A stretch of 64,000 bases of DNA from Patiriisocius marinus. Lineage in GTDB: Bacteria > Bacteroidota > Bacteroidia > Flavobacteriales > Flavobacteriaceae. Numbering within the stretch: position 1 is the stretch's first letter; every line of letters begins with the position of its first letter. The notes under the pieces are model-generated. The model did no database searches. It had not been told where the DNA came from and was given only the letters and a program-made list of their open reading frames with translations. Of the stretch, positions 56,252 to 64,000 are shown piece by piece. Location: the NCBI RefSeq assembly GCF_008974325.1, contig NZ_BKCG01000011.1, positions 1-64,000 of the forward strand, written 5' to 3'. Both the position numbers and the translations under genes were made by a program.

Positions 56252-56719
56252 TTAGTTATTAAAAGATTTTTTAATACGACTTAAATCGCGTTTGTTATCT
56301 CTGTCTTTAATTGAATCTCGTTTGTCAAATTCTCTTTTTCCTCGACACAGTGCAATTTGCATTTTGGCAAGCCCTTTGTCGTTGGTGAAAAGCAATAATG
56401 GTATAATGGTGAGTCCACTAGCTTTTACGCTTTTCTCTAATTTTTTTAATTCACTCCTGTTAAGTAGTAACTTTCGTTCACTTTTAGGATTGTGATTAAA
56501 ATGTGTAGCATGAGAGTATTCTTGAACCGTCATATTTATTACGAAGAGTTCGCCGTTTTCATTAAATTCGCAAAAACTTTCTGCAATACTAGCTTGTCCC
56601 TCGCGGATAGCTTTTATTTCAGTACCAGCTAACACAATACCTGCGGAATATTTATCTAATATTTCGTATTCAAACCTAGCCTTTCGGTTTTTTATTTTTA
56701 CGTTTTTTTGTAATGCCAT
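56252..56719 (-). CDS. smpB: SsrA-binding protein SmpB
   Basis: SmpB binds tmRNA (SsrA) and delivers it to stalled ribosomes for rescue. The 155-residue protein has the KNRKARFEYEI opening and the GIVLAGTEIKAIREG motif. The ALCRGKREFDKRDSIKDRD tail that contacts the decoding centre is also present. The tmRNA gene itself is not in this window. A -7 box ends 4 bases before the ATG. Confidence 0.97.
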   Translation of the reverse strand: MALQKNVKIKNRKARFEYEILDKYSAGIVLAGTEIKAIREGQASIAESFCEFNENGELFVINMTVQEYSHATHFNHNPKSERKLLLNRSELKKLEKSVKASGLTIIPLLLFTNDKGLAKMQIALCRGKREFDKRDSIKDRDNKRDLSRIKKSFNN

Positions 56720-56723
56720 AGTG

Positions 56724-56731
56724 CAAAAATA
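56724..56731 (-). promoter_or_regulatory. -7 box of smpB, 4 bases before ATG
   Basis: TATTTTTG on the - strand is an exact match, separated from the ATG by CACT, so smpB is probably leaderless. Confidence 0.55.
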
Positions 56732-56766
56732 GTACTAAGTAGTATAATTCCGTTTTAAAAGATTCA

Positions 56767-56774
56767 TAACTTTA
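56767..56774 (+). promoter_or_regulatory. Candidate -7 box of the lipoprotein gene
   Basis: TAACTTTA is one base off TAnnTTTG and would give a leader of about 25 bases. It is divergent from the smpB box. Confidence 0.35.
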
Positions 56775-56805
56775 CTCCGAAATACTAAAACCTTTAAAAT
56801 TTCAG

Positions 56806-57564
56806 ATGAAAAATTTACTTTTATTAGTACTCATACTTACCATTTTCGCTTGTAGAGAAACCGAAACTAAAGCTCCAGGAACAGCTCAACAAATAATTGA
56901 TTTAGCTATAGAAAATGCTTGTGGAGGTAATTGTGACAGCTCTGTGATTAGTTTTGATTTTAGAGATAAAGCCTACCAGGCAGTACGTTTAAATGGTTCT
57001 TATAAATACACGCGTGTTGCTAAAGACTCTTTAGGGACTATTACAGATGTGTTGAGTAATGATGGATTAAAACGATATATGAATGAGGTTGAGGTTGCTG
57101 TCGAAGATAGCTTAGTGACTTCTATTAGTGATGGTGTTAATTCGGTGTTTTATTTTGCTCAATTACCATACGGTTTGAATGATAAAGCTGTAAAAAAGAA
57201 ACTTTTAGATGATGTGACTATTCATGGAGCGCCTTATTATAGTATAAAAGTTACTTTTAGTGAAGATGGTGGTGGGACAGATTTTGATGACGAATTTATG
57301 TATTGGATACATAAAACTAATTATACCGTTGATTTTTTAGCTTATAGTTATGCTACAAATGGTGGTGGAATTCGATTTAGAGAAGCTTATAATCCACGTG
57401 TTGTTGACGGAATTAGATTTGTTGATTACCGAAATTTTAAGCCAATGTCTCTAAAGTCTGCCATTGAAACATTGCCAAGGCTTTTTGAAAACAAAGGTTT
57501 AACGCTATTATCTAGTATTCAAACTGAGAACGTAACCGTTAGTTTATTTCCTAAAACTCATTAA
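56806..57564 (+). CDS. Lipoprotein of unknown function (DUF6503-like)
   Basis: This 252-residue protein has a lipoprotein signal with lipobox TIFAC (cysteine 16). The mature part looks like a beta-rich, all-polar domain with the pattern IDFLAYSYATNGGGIRFR and a preceding DDEFMYWI. It resembles the DUF6503 family of Bacteroidetes, which I know only as a lipoprotein of unknown role. Its stop overlaps that of the convergent phosphatase lipoprotein gene by 4 bases, so no terminator fits between. Confidence 0.78.
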   Translation: MKNLLLLVLILTIFACRETETKAPGTAQQIIDLAIENACGGNCDSSVISFDFRDKAYQAVRLNGSYKYTRVAKDSLGTITDVLSNDGLKRYMNEVEVAVEDSLVTSISDGVNSVFYFAQLPYGLNDKAVKKKLLDDVTIHGAPYYSIKVTFSEDGGGTDFDDEFMYWIHKTNYTVDFLAYSYATNGGGIRFREAYNPRVVDGIRFVDYRNFKPMSLKSAIETLPRLFENKGLTLLSSIQTENVTVSLFPKTH

Positions 57565-58082
57565 TCTAAAATTGTCATTTTCGACGTAGCTTTTCCGTCT
57601 ACAAATTCAACTTTATAAATACGGTTATAAACTTCATCTGGAATATCTTCTAGCGTTTTATCACCCATTATTTTATTAACTAATTGTGGTATAGTATTAC
57701 TATGCCCAACAATAAGTACCTGCTGACCTTTGTGTTTTTTTAAAAGTGCTTTGTTAAATAATTTGTTAGGTTGATAAGTTTGAATATCTAAATTATTTGC
57801 TAAAGCGGTAGGTTTTGCTGTTTCTTGAGTTCTAATGTATGGTGTGGAATATACTGCGTCAATATTTTTAAAATAAGTTGCAAGTTTTTTAGCACGTTCT
57901 TCTCCTTGAGGGGTTAAAACAGGATCATTTTTCACGGTTAAATCCTTTTCAGCGTGACGAACTAAATAGAATGTTGTTGTTGTAGGTGCGTCATTATCAC
58001 TTTGACTATTAGATTTTTGAGTGCTGTTTCCGCAGGAAAAAAATACTATTGCGACAATTAATAGCAGGATAAACTTTCTCAT
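57561..58082 (-). CDS. SixA-like histidine phosphatase lipoprotein
   Basis: This 173-residue protein has a lipobox FFSC (cysteine 17) and a mature histidine-phosphatase fold. The RHG-type triad is visible: LVRHAEK (Arg42, His43), YIRTQET (Arg84) and VGHSNTIP (His127). SixA-like phosphatases act on phosphohistidine in the cytoplasm. Here the lipid anchor puts the enzyme outside the cytoplasm, so its substrate must differ, for example a phosphate ester in the envelope. The gene converges on the lipoprotein gene. Confidence 0.82.
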   Translation of the reverse strand: MRKFILLLIVAIVFFSCGNSTQKSNSQSDNDAPTTTTFYLVRHAEKDLTVKNDPVLTPQGEERAKKLATYFKNIDAVYSTPYIRTQETAKPTALANNLDIQTYQPNKLFNKALLKKHKGQQVLIVGHSNTIPQLVNKIMGDKTLEDIPDEVYNRIYKVEFVDGKATSKMTILD

Positions 58083-58193
58083 GTTGTTTAAATTTTAATG
58101 AAAATTAACATATTTAGAGGAATTAGCGCATATTATAACATAATTTATGGCAAGTTTAGTATTTCCTTAAAAATAATTGATGATACCAAAATT

Positions 58194-58201
58194 TATCTTT
58201 G
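58194..58201 (+). promoter_or_regulatory. -7 box of the CsbD gene
   Basis: TATCTTTG is an exact match giving a leader of about 20 bases. It lies inside the longer reading frame that begins at 58098, so it argues for the downstream ATG at 58227. A TTG at 58177-58179 is slightly too close for a normal -33. Confidence 0.5.
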
Positions 58202-58226
58202 GGGTATAACTTTAAAACATACTATT

Positions 58227-58412
58227 ATGAATACGACAGAGATGGAAGGAAAATGGAATAAGATTAAAGGAAATGCTAAACAACAATATGGTATTGCAGT
58301 TGATGACGATAGTACTTATAGCGAAGGAACAATGGATAAGCTCATTGGGCAAATTCAAGAATCGACAGGAAAAGCTAAAGAAGCTATTAAAAAAGAAATT
58401 GCTAGTTGGTAA
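58227..58412 (+). CDS. CsbD-like stress protein
   Basis: This 61-residue protein is of the CsbD family: a hydrophilic helical peptide with the family pattern EGKWNKIKGNAKQQYG and DKLIGQIQESTGKAKEAI. CsbD-like proteins are induced under general stress in other bacteria, but their mechanism is unknown. I choose the ATG at 58227; the reading frame continues upstream to 58098, but that part contains the promoter and does not look like CsbD. It shares a terminator with the small membrane peptide on the other strand. Confidence 0.85.
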   Translation: MNTTEMEGKWNKIKGNAKQQYGIAVDDDSTYSEGTMDKLIGQIQESTGKAKEAIKKEIASW

Positions 58413-58434
58413 TTTCTAAATTTTAGAATAAATT

Positions 58435-58468
58435 AAAAACCCGTACTATTTAAATAGTGCGGGTTTTT
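58435..58468. terminator. Bidirectional terminator for CsbD and the 43-residue peptide
   Basis: A 15-bp inverted repeat (58435-58449 with 58454-58468; one G-T pair) has A tracts to the left and T tracts to the right. Confidence 0.85.
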
Positions 58469-58486
58469 AATTTAAAACTTTTTAAT

Positions 58487-58618
58487 TTAAAGATATACTT
58501 GAGTTGCGTAAATACTATATGAAGCTACAATAAATGTTATTGAAAGCATGTAAATAGCAAGTGCTGTATTTCGTTGAGGTATTTTATTAATGTTCGAAGA
58601 ATTTGATTGAGTTTTCAT
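58487..58618 (-). CDS. 43-residue single-helix membrane peptide
   Basis: This small gene reads MKTQSNSSNINKIPQRNTAL, then a hydrophobic helix (about residues 19-38) and a short tail ending TQVYL. It runs from the ATG at 58618 to TAA at 58487. A terminator lies directly downstream on the - strand, which supports a real transcript. I recognise no family. It might be a small inner-membrane stress peptide, judging only by its neighbour CsbD. No strong ribosome-binding site or -7 box is seen. Confidence 0.55.
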   Translation of the reverse strand: MKTQSNSSNINKIPQRNTALAIYMLSITFIVASYSIYATQVYL

Positions 58619-58770
58619 AATGATTGGTTTTTGGTTATATACTTATATGACGCTCAACCTATTGATTTTGTTACACTTAATGTTATTTTTTTTTATTGAA
58701 ATTACTTTAGGGTCGTCAGTTATTGAGTTTCTAATTTTTATTTTTTTGTCCAGTTCAATTATAAAATAAT

Positions 58771-58809
58771 AAAAAACACCCTTTAGATTCTGAATCTTAA
58801 GGGTGTTTT
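58771..58809 (-). terminator. Terminator of clpB
   Basis: An outer stem (58775-58783 with 58799-58807) and an inner stem (58786-58790 with 58792-58796) have A6 on the left flank, giving a T tract on the - strand. It lies 22 bases after the clpB stop codon. Confidence 0.8.
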
Positions 58810-58831
58810 AGAATATAAAAACTATTAATAG

Positions 58832-61438
58832 TTAGTCTACCAACACTTCGTCGTTTTGATTTCTGAATACTAATTCGTTGTCAAAACTATCTAGTAATAT
58901 AATACTGTCAGTTGTTACTTTTCCAGCTAATATTTGTTTAGATAATTCATTCAAGACTTCTTTCTGAATAACTCGTTTTACAGGTCTTGCTCCATATTGA
59001 GGATCAAAGCCACGTTTAGCTAAATAATCAATTGCTTCATTAGTAGCATCTAATGTTATTCCTTGCATATTCAACATTTTAGATAGTCCTTTTAACTGTA
59101 GTCCTACAATCTTTTTGATATTTTCCATATCTAAAGGAGTGAATAAAATAATATCGTCAATACGATTTAAGAATTCAGGTCTAACAGTTTGTTTAAGTAA
59201 TCCTAGTACTTCAACTTTCGCTGTTTCCATTGCTGTTTCTGGATCTTTAACGCTTTCAAATTTCTGCTGAATAATATCACTTCCCATATTACTGGTCATT
59301 ATAATTATGGTGTTTTTGAAATCTGCTACACGTCCTTTGTTGTCTGTTAATCTACCCTCATCAAGGACTTGCAATAATATGTTGAAAGTATCTGGATGTG
59401 CTTTTTCAATTTCATCTAATAATACAACTGAGTAAGGTTTGCGTCTAACGGCTTCGGTTAGTTGACCTCCTTCATCATAACCTACATATCCAGGAGGTGC
59501 TCCTACAAGTCTACTAACACTATGTCTTTCCTGATATTCACTCATATCAATCCTTGTCATAGCTGAGTCATCATCGAAAAGATATTCGGCTAAGGCTTTC
59601 GCCAGTTCCGTTTTACCTACACCTGTTGTTCCTAGGAATAAAAAGCTTCCTATTGGTTTTTTTTGATCTTGTAATCCAGCTCTACTGCGTCTAATAGCGT
59701 CACTTACAGCAATAATTGCTTCGTTTTGTCCAACTACTCTTTTGTGGAGTTCATCTTCCAATTTTAGTAATTTTTCTCGATCACTTTGTAGCATTTTAGT
59801 TACAGGTATTCCAGTCCATTTAGCGACTACTTCCGCTATATCTTCTGAAGTTACTTCTTCTTTAATTAATGAATCGCCATCTTTATTTTCAGCAAACTCG
59901 TTTTCTAGTTTGGTTAATTGTTCCTGCGTTTCTTTAATTTTTCCATAGCGTATTTCGGCAACTTTACCAAAATCTCCATCACGTTCAGCTCTTTCTGCTT
60001 CTGTTTTAAAATTTTCAATATCTGTTTTTAAGCTTTGGATTTTCTCAACTATTTCCTTTTCACTCTTCCATTTAGCATTTAATTCGTTTCGCTCTTCTTT
60101 TAAATTTGCTAAATCTGCAACAAGACTTTTAAGTTTTGTTTCATCTTTTTCACGTTTAATTGCTTCGATTTCAATTTCAAGTTGCATCACTTTTCTGTCT
60201 AATACATCAAGTTCTTCTGGCTTGCTATTGATTTCCATTCGCATTTTACTCGCTGCTTCATCCATTAAGTCAATAGCTTTATCTGGAAGAAAACGGTTAG
60301 TGATATAGCGCTGTGATAATTCTACTGCAGCAATTATAGCATCGTCTTTAATACGAACTTTGTGGTGAGTCTCATACTTTTCTTTAATACCTCTAAGAAT
60401 AGAAATAGCACTTTCTGTATCAGGTTCATCAACAAATACTTTTTGGAAACGACGCTCTAACGCTTTGTCTTTTTCAAAATATTTTTGATATTCATCTAGG
60501 GTTGTTGCTCCAATAGCTCTAAGTTCACCTCTAGCTAATGCAGGTTTTAAAATATTAGCAGCGTCCATAGCTCCTTGACCTCCACCAGCGCCAACTAACG
60601 TATGTATTTCGTCAATAAAGAGTACAATATCACCGTCACTAGAAGTTACTTCTTTAATAACTGCTTTTAAGCGTTCTTCAAATTCACCTTTATATTTTGC
60701 CCCTGCAATTAAAGCTCCCATATCTAAAGAATATATCTCTTTAGATTTTAAGTTTTCAGGCACATCTCCATCTACAATTCTATGTGCTAAACCTTCAGCA
60801 ATAGCAGTTTTACCTGTTCCAGGTTCTCCTACAAGCATTGGGTTATTTTTTGTACGTCTAGTCAGTATTTGTAGAATACGTCTAATCTCTTCATCTCGTC
60901 CAATTACTGGATCAAGTTTACCTTCTCTAGCAAGTTGGTTTAAATTTTTAGCATATTTATTAAGTGAGTTATACGTTTCTTCTGCACTTTGTGATGTAAC
61001 TCTATCTCCTTTTCTAAGTTCTTCAATTGCAGCTAGAAGTCCTTTTTCTGTTACACCTTGGTCTTTTAATGCTTGTGATATTGCGCTTTTATCTTTAACT
61101 ATTGCGAGTAATAAATGTTCTATAGAAACATATTCGTCATTCATTTTTAAAGCAGTAGCGCTTGCTTCCTGCAATACTTTATTTGTGGCTCTACCCATTG
61201 TAGTTTCTCCACCAGTAACTTTTGGTAATCGCTCTAGTTCTTTATCAATAATTTGTTCTAGTAACGACATATTTACTTGAAGTTTCTTCAATAAAAAAGG
61301 AGTCACATTTTCATCTACTGAAAGGATTCCTTTTAGTAAATGGCTAATTTCAATTTGTTGATTTCCTAATGTTTCAGTCAACTGCTGTGCTTGCTGTAAA
61401 GCTTCTTGACTTTTTATGGTAAGTTTATTAAAATTCAT
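58832..61438 (-). CDS. clpB: ATP-dependent disaggregase ClpB
   Basis: ClpB is a hexameric AAA+ disaggregase that works with DnaK to recover aggregated proteins after heat or other stress. The 868-residue protein has the Clp_N repeats (about 1-145), AAA+ domain 1 with GEPGTGKT near 206-213 and a long coiled-coil middle domain (about 400-530). AAA+ domain 2 has GTTGVGKT near 607-614, and a ClpB D2-small domain closes the chain. There is no ClpP-loop, as expected for ClpB. Two 12-bp direct repeats lie upstream. Confidence 0.97.
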   Translation of the reverse strand: MNFNKLTIKSQEALQQAQQLTETLGNQQIEISHLLKGILSVDENVTPFLLKKLQVNMSLLEQIIDKELERLPKVTGGETTMGRATNKVLQEASATALKMNDEYVSIEHLLLAIVKDKSAISQALKDQGVTEKGLLAAIEELRKGDRVTSQSAEETYNSLNKYAKNLNQLAREGKLDPVIGRDEEIRRILQILTRRTKNNPMLVGEPGTGKTAIAEGLAHRIVDGDVPENLKSKEIYSLDMGALIAGAKYKGEFEERLKAVIKEVTSSDGDIVLFIDEIHTLVGAGGGQGAMDAANILKPALARGELRAIGATTLDEYQKYFEKDKALERRFQKVFVDEPDTESAISILRGIKEKYETHHKVRIKDDAIIAAVELSQRYITNRFLPDKAIDLMDEAASKMRMEINSKPEELDVLDRKVMQLEIEIEAIKREKDETKLKSLVADLANLKEERNELNAKWKSEKEIVEKIQSLKTDIENFKTEAERAERDGDFGKVAEIRYGKIKETQEQLTKLENEFAENKDGDSLIKEEVTSEDIAEVVAKWTGIPVTKMLQSDREKLLKLEDELHKRVVGQNEAIIAVSDAIRRSRAGLQDQKKPIGSFLFLGTTGVGKTELAKALAEYLFDDDSAMTRIDMSEYQERHSVSRLVGAPPGYVGYDEGGQLTEAVRRKPYSVVLLDEIEKAHPDTFNILLQVLDEGRLTDNKGRVADFKNTIIIMTSNMGSDIIQQKFESVKDPETAMETAKVEVLGLLKQTVRPEFLNRIDDIILFTPLDMENIKKIVGLQLKGLSKMLNMQGITLDATNEAIDYLAKRGFDPQYGARPVKRVIQKEVLNELSKQILAGKVTTDSIILLDSFDNELVFRNQNDEVLVD

Positions 61439-61533
61439 CTTTTATATATTTTAGCTGAAATTCTAAAGGTTTTAAAATTTCGGTGTTATTAATTTTAGAT
61501 GATAGAGTCAACTTTTGAGCCAATTCGATTTTG

Positions 61534-61578
61534 AGACAAAATGGCTGCTTTTTTTGTTGTTTTGCAAGACAAAATGGC
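61534..61578 (-). promoter_or_regulatory. Direct repeat upstream of clpB, candidate stress operator
   Basis: AGACAAAATGGC occurs twice, at 61534-61545 and 61567-61578, in the same direction and 33 bases apart, about three helical turns. On the - strand this reads GCCATTTTGTCT. The copies lie about 95 and 130 bases before the clpB ATG. This spacing suggests a regulator of the clpB transcript, but no known regulator site matches in my memory. Confidence 0.45.
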
Positions 61579-61587
61579 GCATAAAAA

Positions 61588-61614
61588 AAGAGCCTTTCAT
61601 CACGAAAGGCTCTT
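61588..61614 (-). terminator. Terminator of the adhesin-like gene
   Basis: An 11-bp stem (61588-61598 with 61604-61614) has a 5-base loop, and A residues on the left become a T tract on the - strand. Confidence 0.85.
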
Positions 61615-61640
61615 AATATTACTAAAAGTTAATTTAGAAA

Positions 61641-64000
61641 TTACTTCTTGATAACTTTAATTACGCTAGTAGCACCATTAGATGTTGCTTTTACGAAATA
61701 TGTTCCATTAGCAACATTTGAAAGGTTAATTTCAAAAGAGGTGCTATTAGGAGTTGAGCTTAATACTTCTTGTCCTAATACAGAATAAACTGATACACTT
61801 TGTACAGCTTCAACTGCAGTTAAAGTAACAGTCCCATTAGTAGGGTTAGGGAAGATAGCAACATTTAAAAGGTTGTTATCATCAAATCCAACTAACATTT
61901 CAGTTGTGAATGTTACTGCTGGAGTAGAAAGTTCAGAATCTAAAGTATCACAGTTAGATACTACATAAGCATCATAGTCTGTGTTTTGTGTTAATCCAGT
62001 AACAGTTACTGAGTTAGTAGCTGATGTTTCTGTAGCAACTGCAGTAGCAGTAGCAGGATCATCACCAGCATTAAATACTGTTAAAGTATAACCGTTAGTT
62101 GCATCAGCAACAACATCCCAAGTGAAATCAGCAGAATCAGTTGTTACATTTGAAACAGCTAAGTTAACTGGAGCATCACAAGTAGCAACTGGAGCAGCAC
62201 AAGTAATATCTGCGTCCCATCCTGCATTAGGTACAACAGCAGAAGAAACGAAGTTGAATACAAGTGATCCATCAGCAGCAATAGATGTAAAATCAACAGC
62301 TGGGTCTCCTAAGTCAACATCTGGTACAAGTACAAAGTTACCATCTCCAATATCAACAGTTAGCATATCAAATCCTCCACCCGCATTGTCTACAAATACG
62401 AAAGAAGCAGTTACAACGTCTCCTACAACATCTGGAGAAATAATTACTTGATAGTCTTCACTGTTCATAAAGTCACCATCAGGTCCTCCTGTATCGTAAA
62501 ATTTACCTCCACAAACTGGTGGTGGTGGTGGTGTTGAAAAACTTACTGGGCTAGCAAGTGAAATACCTTGTGCATCACAATCTGCATAAACATAAGCATC
62601 ATATGTTGTAGTATCCATTAATCCAGTAGCGGTTGTCATTAAAGTACCAGTAGCTACGTTTTCAGTATAAACAGGAGTGTCAACCATTGGGTCAGCACCT
62701 GTAGTAAATACACTAACAACATATCCAATTGTAGCTTCAGTTACTTCATCCCAAGAAATAGCTGCATCATTTAATGATGGTGTTACAACAACATTTGTTA
62801 CTTCAGGACAAGTTGGTGCTGGTGTAAAAGTAATTGACCAGTCAAAAGGATCAACTGACCATCTATCATCCCATTGGATATAATAGGTAGTTCCACTAGT
62901 TACATCTAATTCTGCAACTTCAGAAGCAAATGTACTTCCAGTTCCGTCTGGTGCGAAAGCACAAGAATCATCATTATCAGCAATAGCAACACCAGCACAA
63001 TCATCAAGAATGAAAAGTCTAGTGTCAGCTCCACCTAAACAAGAGTTTACGTTTACTGTACCATCTTCAGATGCAGTGTAAGCGAACCAAGCAGAGTCTC
63101 CATTGTTTGTTCCAGCAGTAGCATCGTTAATTTGTGTTTGGAAATAAGTTCCTTCTGTAACTGCAACTGCACTTGCACAATCATCACCTCCTGGTGTTGG
63201 CGCTGGTGGAGTTAGTAAGTAGTCGAAAGTAAATGTTCCAGAACCAGTACTAAATGCAGAAATTACAATATATACTTCTTGTTCAGCACCAGTGTCATTA
63301 GTCCATTGTTGAGCTCCTGTATCAGGATCGTCAAAACATACAATTGCTGTATCTCCAGGACAAGAACCTCCGTAAGCGATTCTTACTTTAGAATCGTAAT
63401 TGTTAACTGTTTGTACGAAATCAAAAAGATATCCATTAGGTACAGTGATAGAGTATAAAACATCAGGTGCGTTTACGTTAGTTAAACAATCAACAACGTA
63501 ATTATTTCCTGCACCAACTGTAGTTCCACTAACTGGACTAGTTAAATCGTCCAAGTCGATAGCGCCATCACAAGTATCATTTGCTGGAGGAATAGTAAAT
63601 GTAAAGTCAAGACTTTGGAAATTTCCTAAAGCACCTGCTCCACAATCACTTTGCACATATAGTGTATAGTCAGAACCATCAGTTAAAACTCCAGTTGCTA
63701 CTACAGCATCAGAAGTAGCAGAAGTATCCATTACTAAAGCTCCAGCAGTACCTTGAGCAGTACCTTGTGGTTGAACTTCATAGTTATAACCAGCAGCACC
63801 AGCTGCGTCATCCCAATCTAAGTTAACAGATCCATCTGGATTGTTCGCAGATGTTATGTTCAAAATATCTGGACAGGCTGGAGGAGCAATTACTGTAGCG
63901 TTTAATGTAAACGCAGTGTTGTTTGGTGTTCCCCAATTAGCGATTACAATCTTGTATGAAGTTCCTGCGGTTAATGCGCCAGTTTCAAAAGACAAATCAG
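61641..64000 (-). CDS. Large secreted fibronectin-III/CUB protein with T9SS sorting domain, partial
   Basis: This is a secreted multi-domain protein; 786 codons are visible and the 5' end runs past the window, with the frame open to base 64000. From the visible N-terminus onward there are fibronectin III-like domains, pre-peptidase-C-like domains (with GDDCASAVAV) and further fibronectin-like repeats. A CUB-like domain (CGGKFYDTGGPDGDFMNSED) follows a pentaproline spacer. The last 80 or so residues form a type A Por sorting domain (IFPNPTNGTVTL to VIKVIKK), so the protein should be exported by type IX secretion. Adhesion or polymer binding is the likely role; no enzyme domain is seen in this part. 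Confidence 0.9.
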   Translation of the reverse strand, partial: DLSFETGALTAGTSYKIVIANWGTPNNTAFTLNATVIAPPACPDILNITSANNPDGSVNLDWDDAAGAAGYNYEVQPQGTAQGTAGALVMDTSATSDAVVATGVLTDGSDYTLYVQSDCGAGALGNFQSLDFTFTIPPANDTCDGAIDLDDLTSPVSGTTVGAGNNYVVDCLTNVNAPDVLYSITVPNGYLFDFVQTVNNYDSKVRIAYGGSCPGDTAIVCFDDPDTGAQQWTNDTGAEQEVYIVISAFSTGSGTFTFDYLLTPPAPTPGGDDCASAVAVTEGTYFQTQINDATAGTNNGDSAWFAYTASEDGTVNVNSCLGGADTRLFILDDCAGVAIADNDDSCAFAPDGTGSTFASEVAELDVTSGTTYYIQWDDRWSVDPFDWSITFTPAPTCPEVTNVVVTPSLNDAAISWDEVTEATIGYVVSVFTTGADPMVDTPVYTENVATGTLMTTATGLMDTTTYDAYVYADCDAQGISLASPVSFSTPPPPPVCGGKFYDTGGPDGDFMNSEDYQVIISPDVVGDVVTASFVFVDNAGGGFDMLTVDIGDGNFVLVPDVDLGDPAVDFTSIAADGSLVFNFVSSAVVPNAGWDADITCAAPVATCDAPVNLAVSNVTTDSADFTWDVVADATNGYTLTVFNAGDDPATATAVATETSATNSVTVTGLTQNTDYDAYVVSNCDTLDSELSTPAVTFTTEMLVGFDDNNLLNVAIFPNPTNGTVTLTAVEAVQSVSVYSVLGQEVLSSTPNSTSFEINLSNVANGTYFVKATSNGATSVIKVIKK

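Noticed and set aside
58098-58226. Upstream part of the CsbD reading frame
   Set aside because: The added 43 residues are unlike CsbD and contain a consensus -7 box; the ATG at 58227 gives a normal CsbD length.
62518-62532. GGT trinucleotide repeat (five units)
   Set aside because: It encodes a pentaproline spacer in the adhesin-like protein; too short to call a variable repeat.
62122-62883. Plus-strand frames opposite the adhesin-like gene
   Set aside because: They are the antisense shadow of low-complexity Thr/Ala/Val-rich codons in the real gene.

Overview
This window is a stretch of chromosome from a member of the Bacteroidetes, most probably a marine-type Flavobacteriaceae. The DNA is AT-rich, at roughly one third GC. 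It carries a TonB-dependent receptor paired with a DUF4249 lipoprotein, two proteins ending in a type IX secretion (Por) sorting domain, a DUF5686 outer-membrane protein, and DUF4835/DUF6913/DUF6095 proteins that I know only from this phylum. Promoters of the Bacteroidetes type (-7 box TAnnTTTG) recur, and Shine-Dalgarno sequences are scarce. I see no rRNA, tRNA, CRISPR array, insertion sequence, prophage or integrase. This is core chromosome, densely packed and largely housekeeping.

Layout. 1-350: end of an off-window + strand gene (terminator only) and a gene-poor stretch. 350-4557 (-): TonB receptor, DUF4249 lipoprotein, MurNAc-6-phosphate etherase (murQ) and a small membrane protein, forming one tight operon. 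4620-10521 (-): monomeric isocitrate dehydrogenase, ribosomal protein L19, a DUF885 lipoprotein and trmD, with a 676-base gap (6846-7521) that may encode a small RNA. 10638-17151 (-): DEAD-box helicase, acetyltransferase, AsmA-like protein, long-form GAPDH, HtrA protease. 17425-20806 (+): dapF, acetyltransferase, mltG, lysozyme-like protein. 20867-25112 (-): RsmI-like methyltransferase, secreted sugar dehydrogenase, low-molecular-weight phosphatase, dnaA. 25322-45714: thioesterase; YigZ, DMT transporter and ribD (-); then a long + strand run (acetyltransferase, prmC, LOG protein, aquaporin, ligA, DUF6913, dapA, bamD-rpoZ-coaBC-DUF4835-recN, fabI, glycosyltransferase, YbbR protein, coaE, histidine kinase and response regulator). 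45747-52887 (-): miaA, K+ channel, exonuclease/GIY-YIG fusion, YggS, DUF1015, hydroxyacyl-CoA dehydrogenase, Gfo/Idh oxidoreductase. 53030-64000: pcm, DUF5686 protein, smpB, lipoproteins, CsbD, a 43-residue membrane peptide, clpB, and a large secreted fibronectin/CUB adhesin-like protein cut by the window edge.

How the genes work together. Envelope and peptidoglycan functions recur (murQ, dapA, dapF, mltG, bamD, TonB system, DUF5686). There are also protein quality control (HtrA, ClpB, SmpB, Pcm, CsbD), replication and repair (dnaA, ligA, recN, exonuclease fusion), coenzyme A synthesis (coaBC, coaE), and translation factors (rplS, trmD, prmC, miaA).

Most unusual signals. I found no exotic multi-gene system. 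The points worth checking are: a TonB uptake pair co-transcribed with murQ; a repeated pattern of -7 boxes only 4-5 bases before start codons (leaderless genes); a possible minus-strand small RNA at about 7075-7370; a 12-bp direct repeat in front of clpB; two over-represented oligomers (TTTCCGAAG and GGCTTTCGCC); and an unlisted 43-residue membrane peptide next to CsbD.
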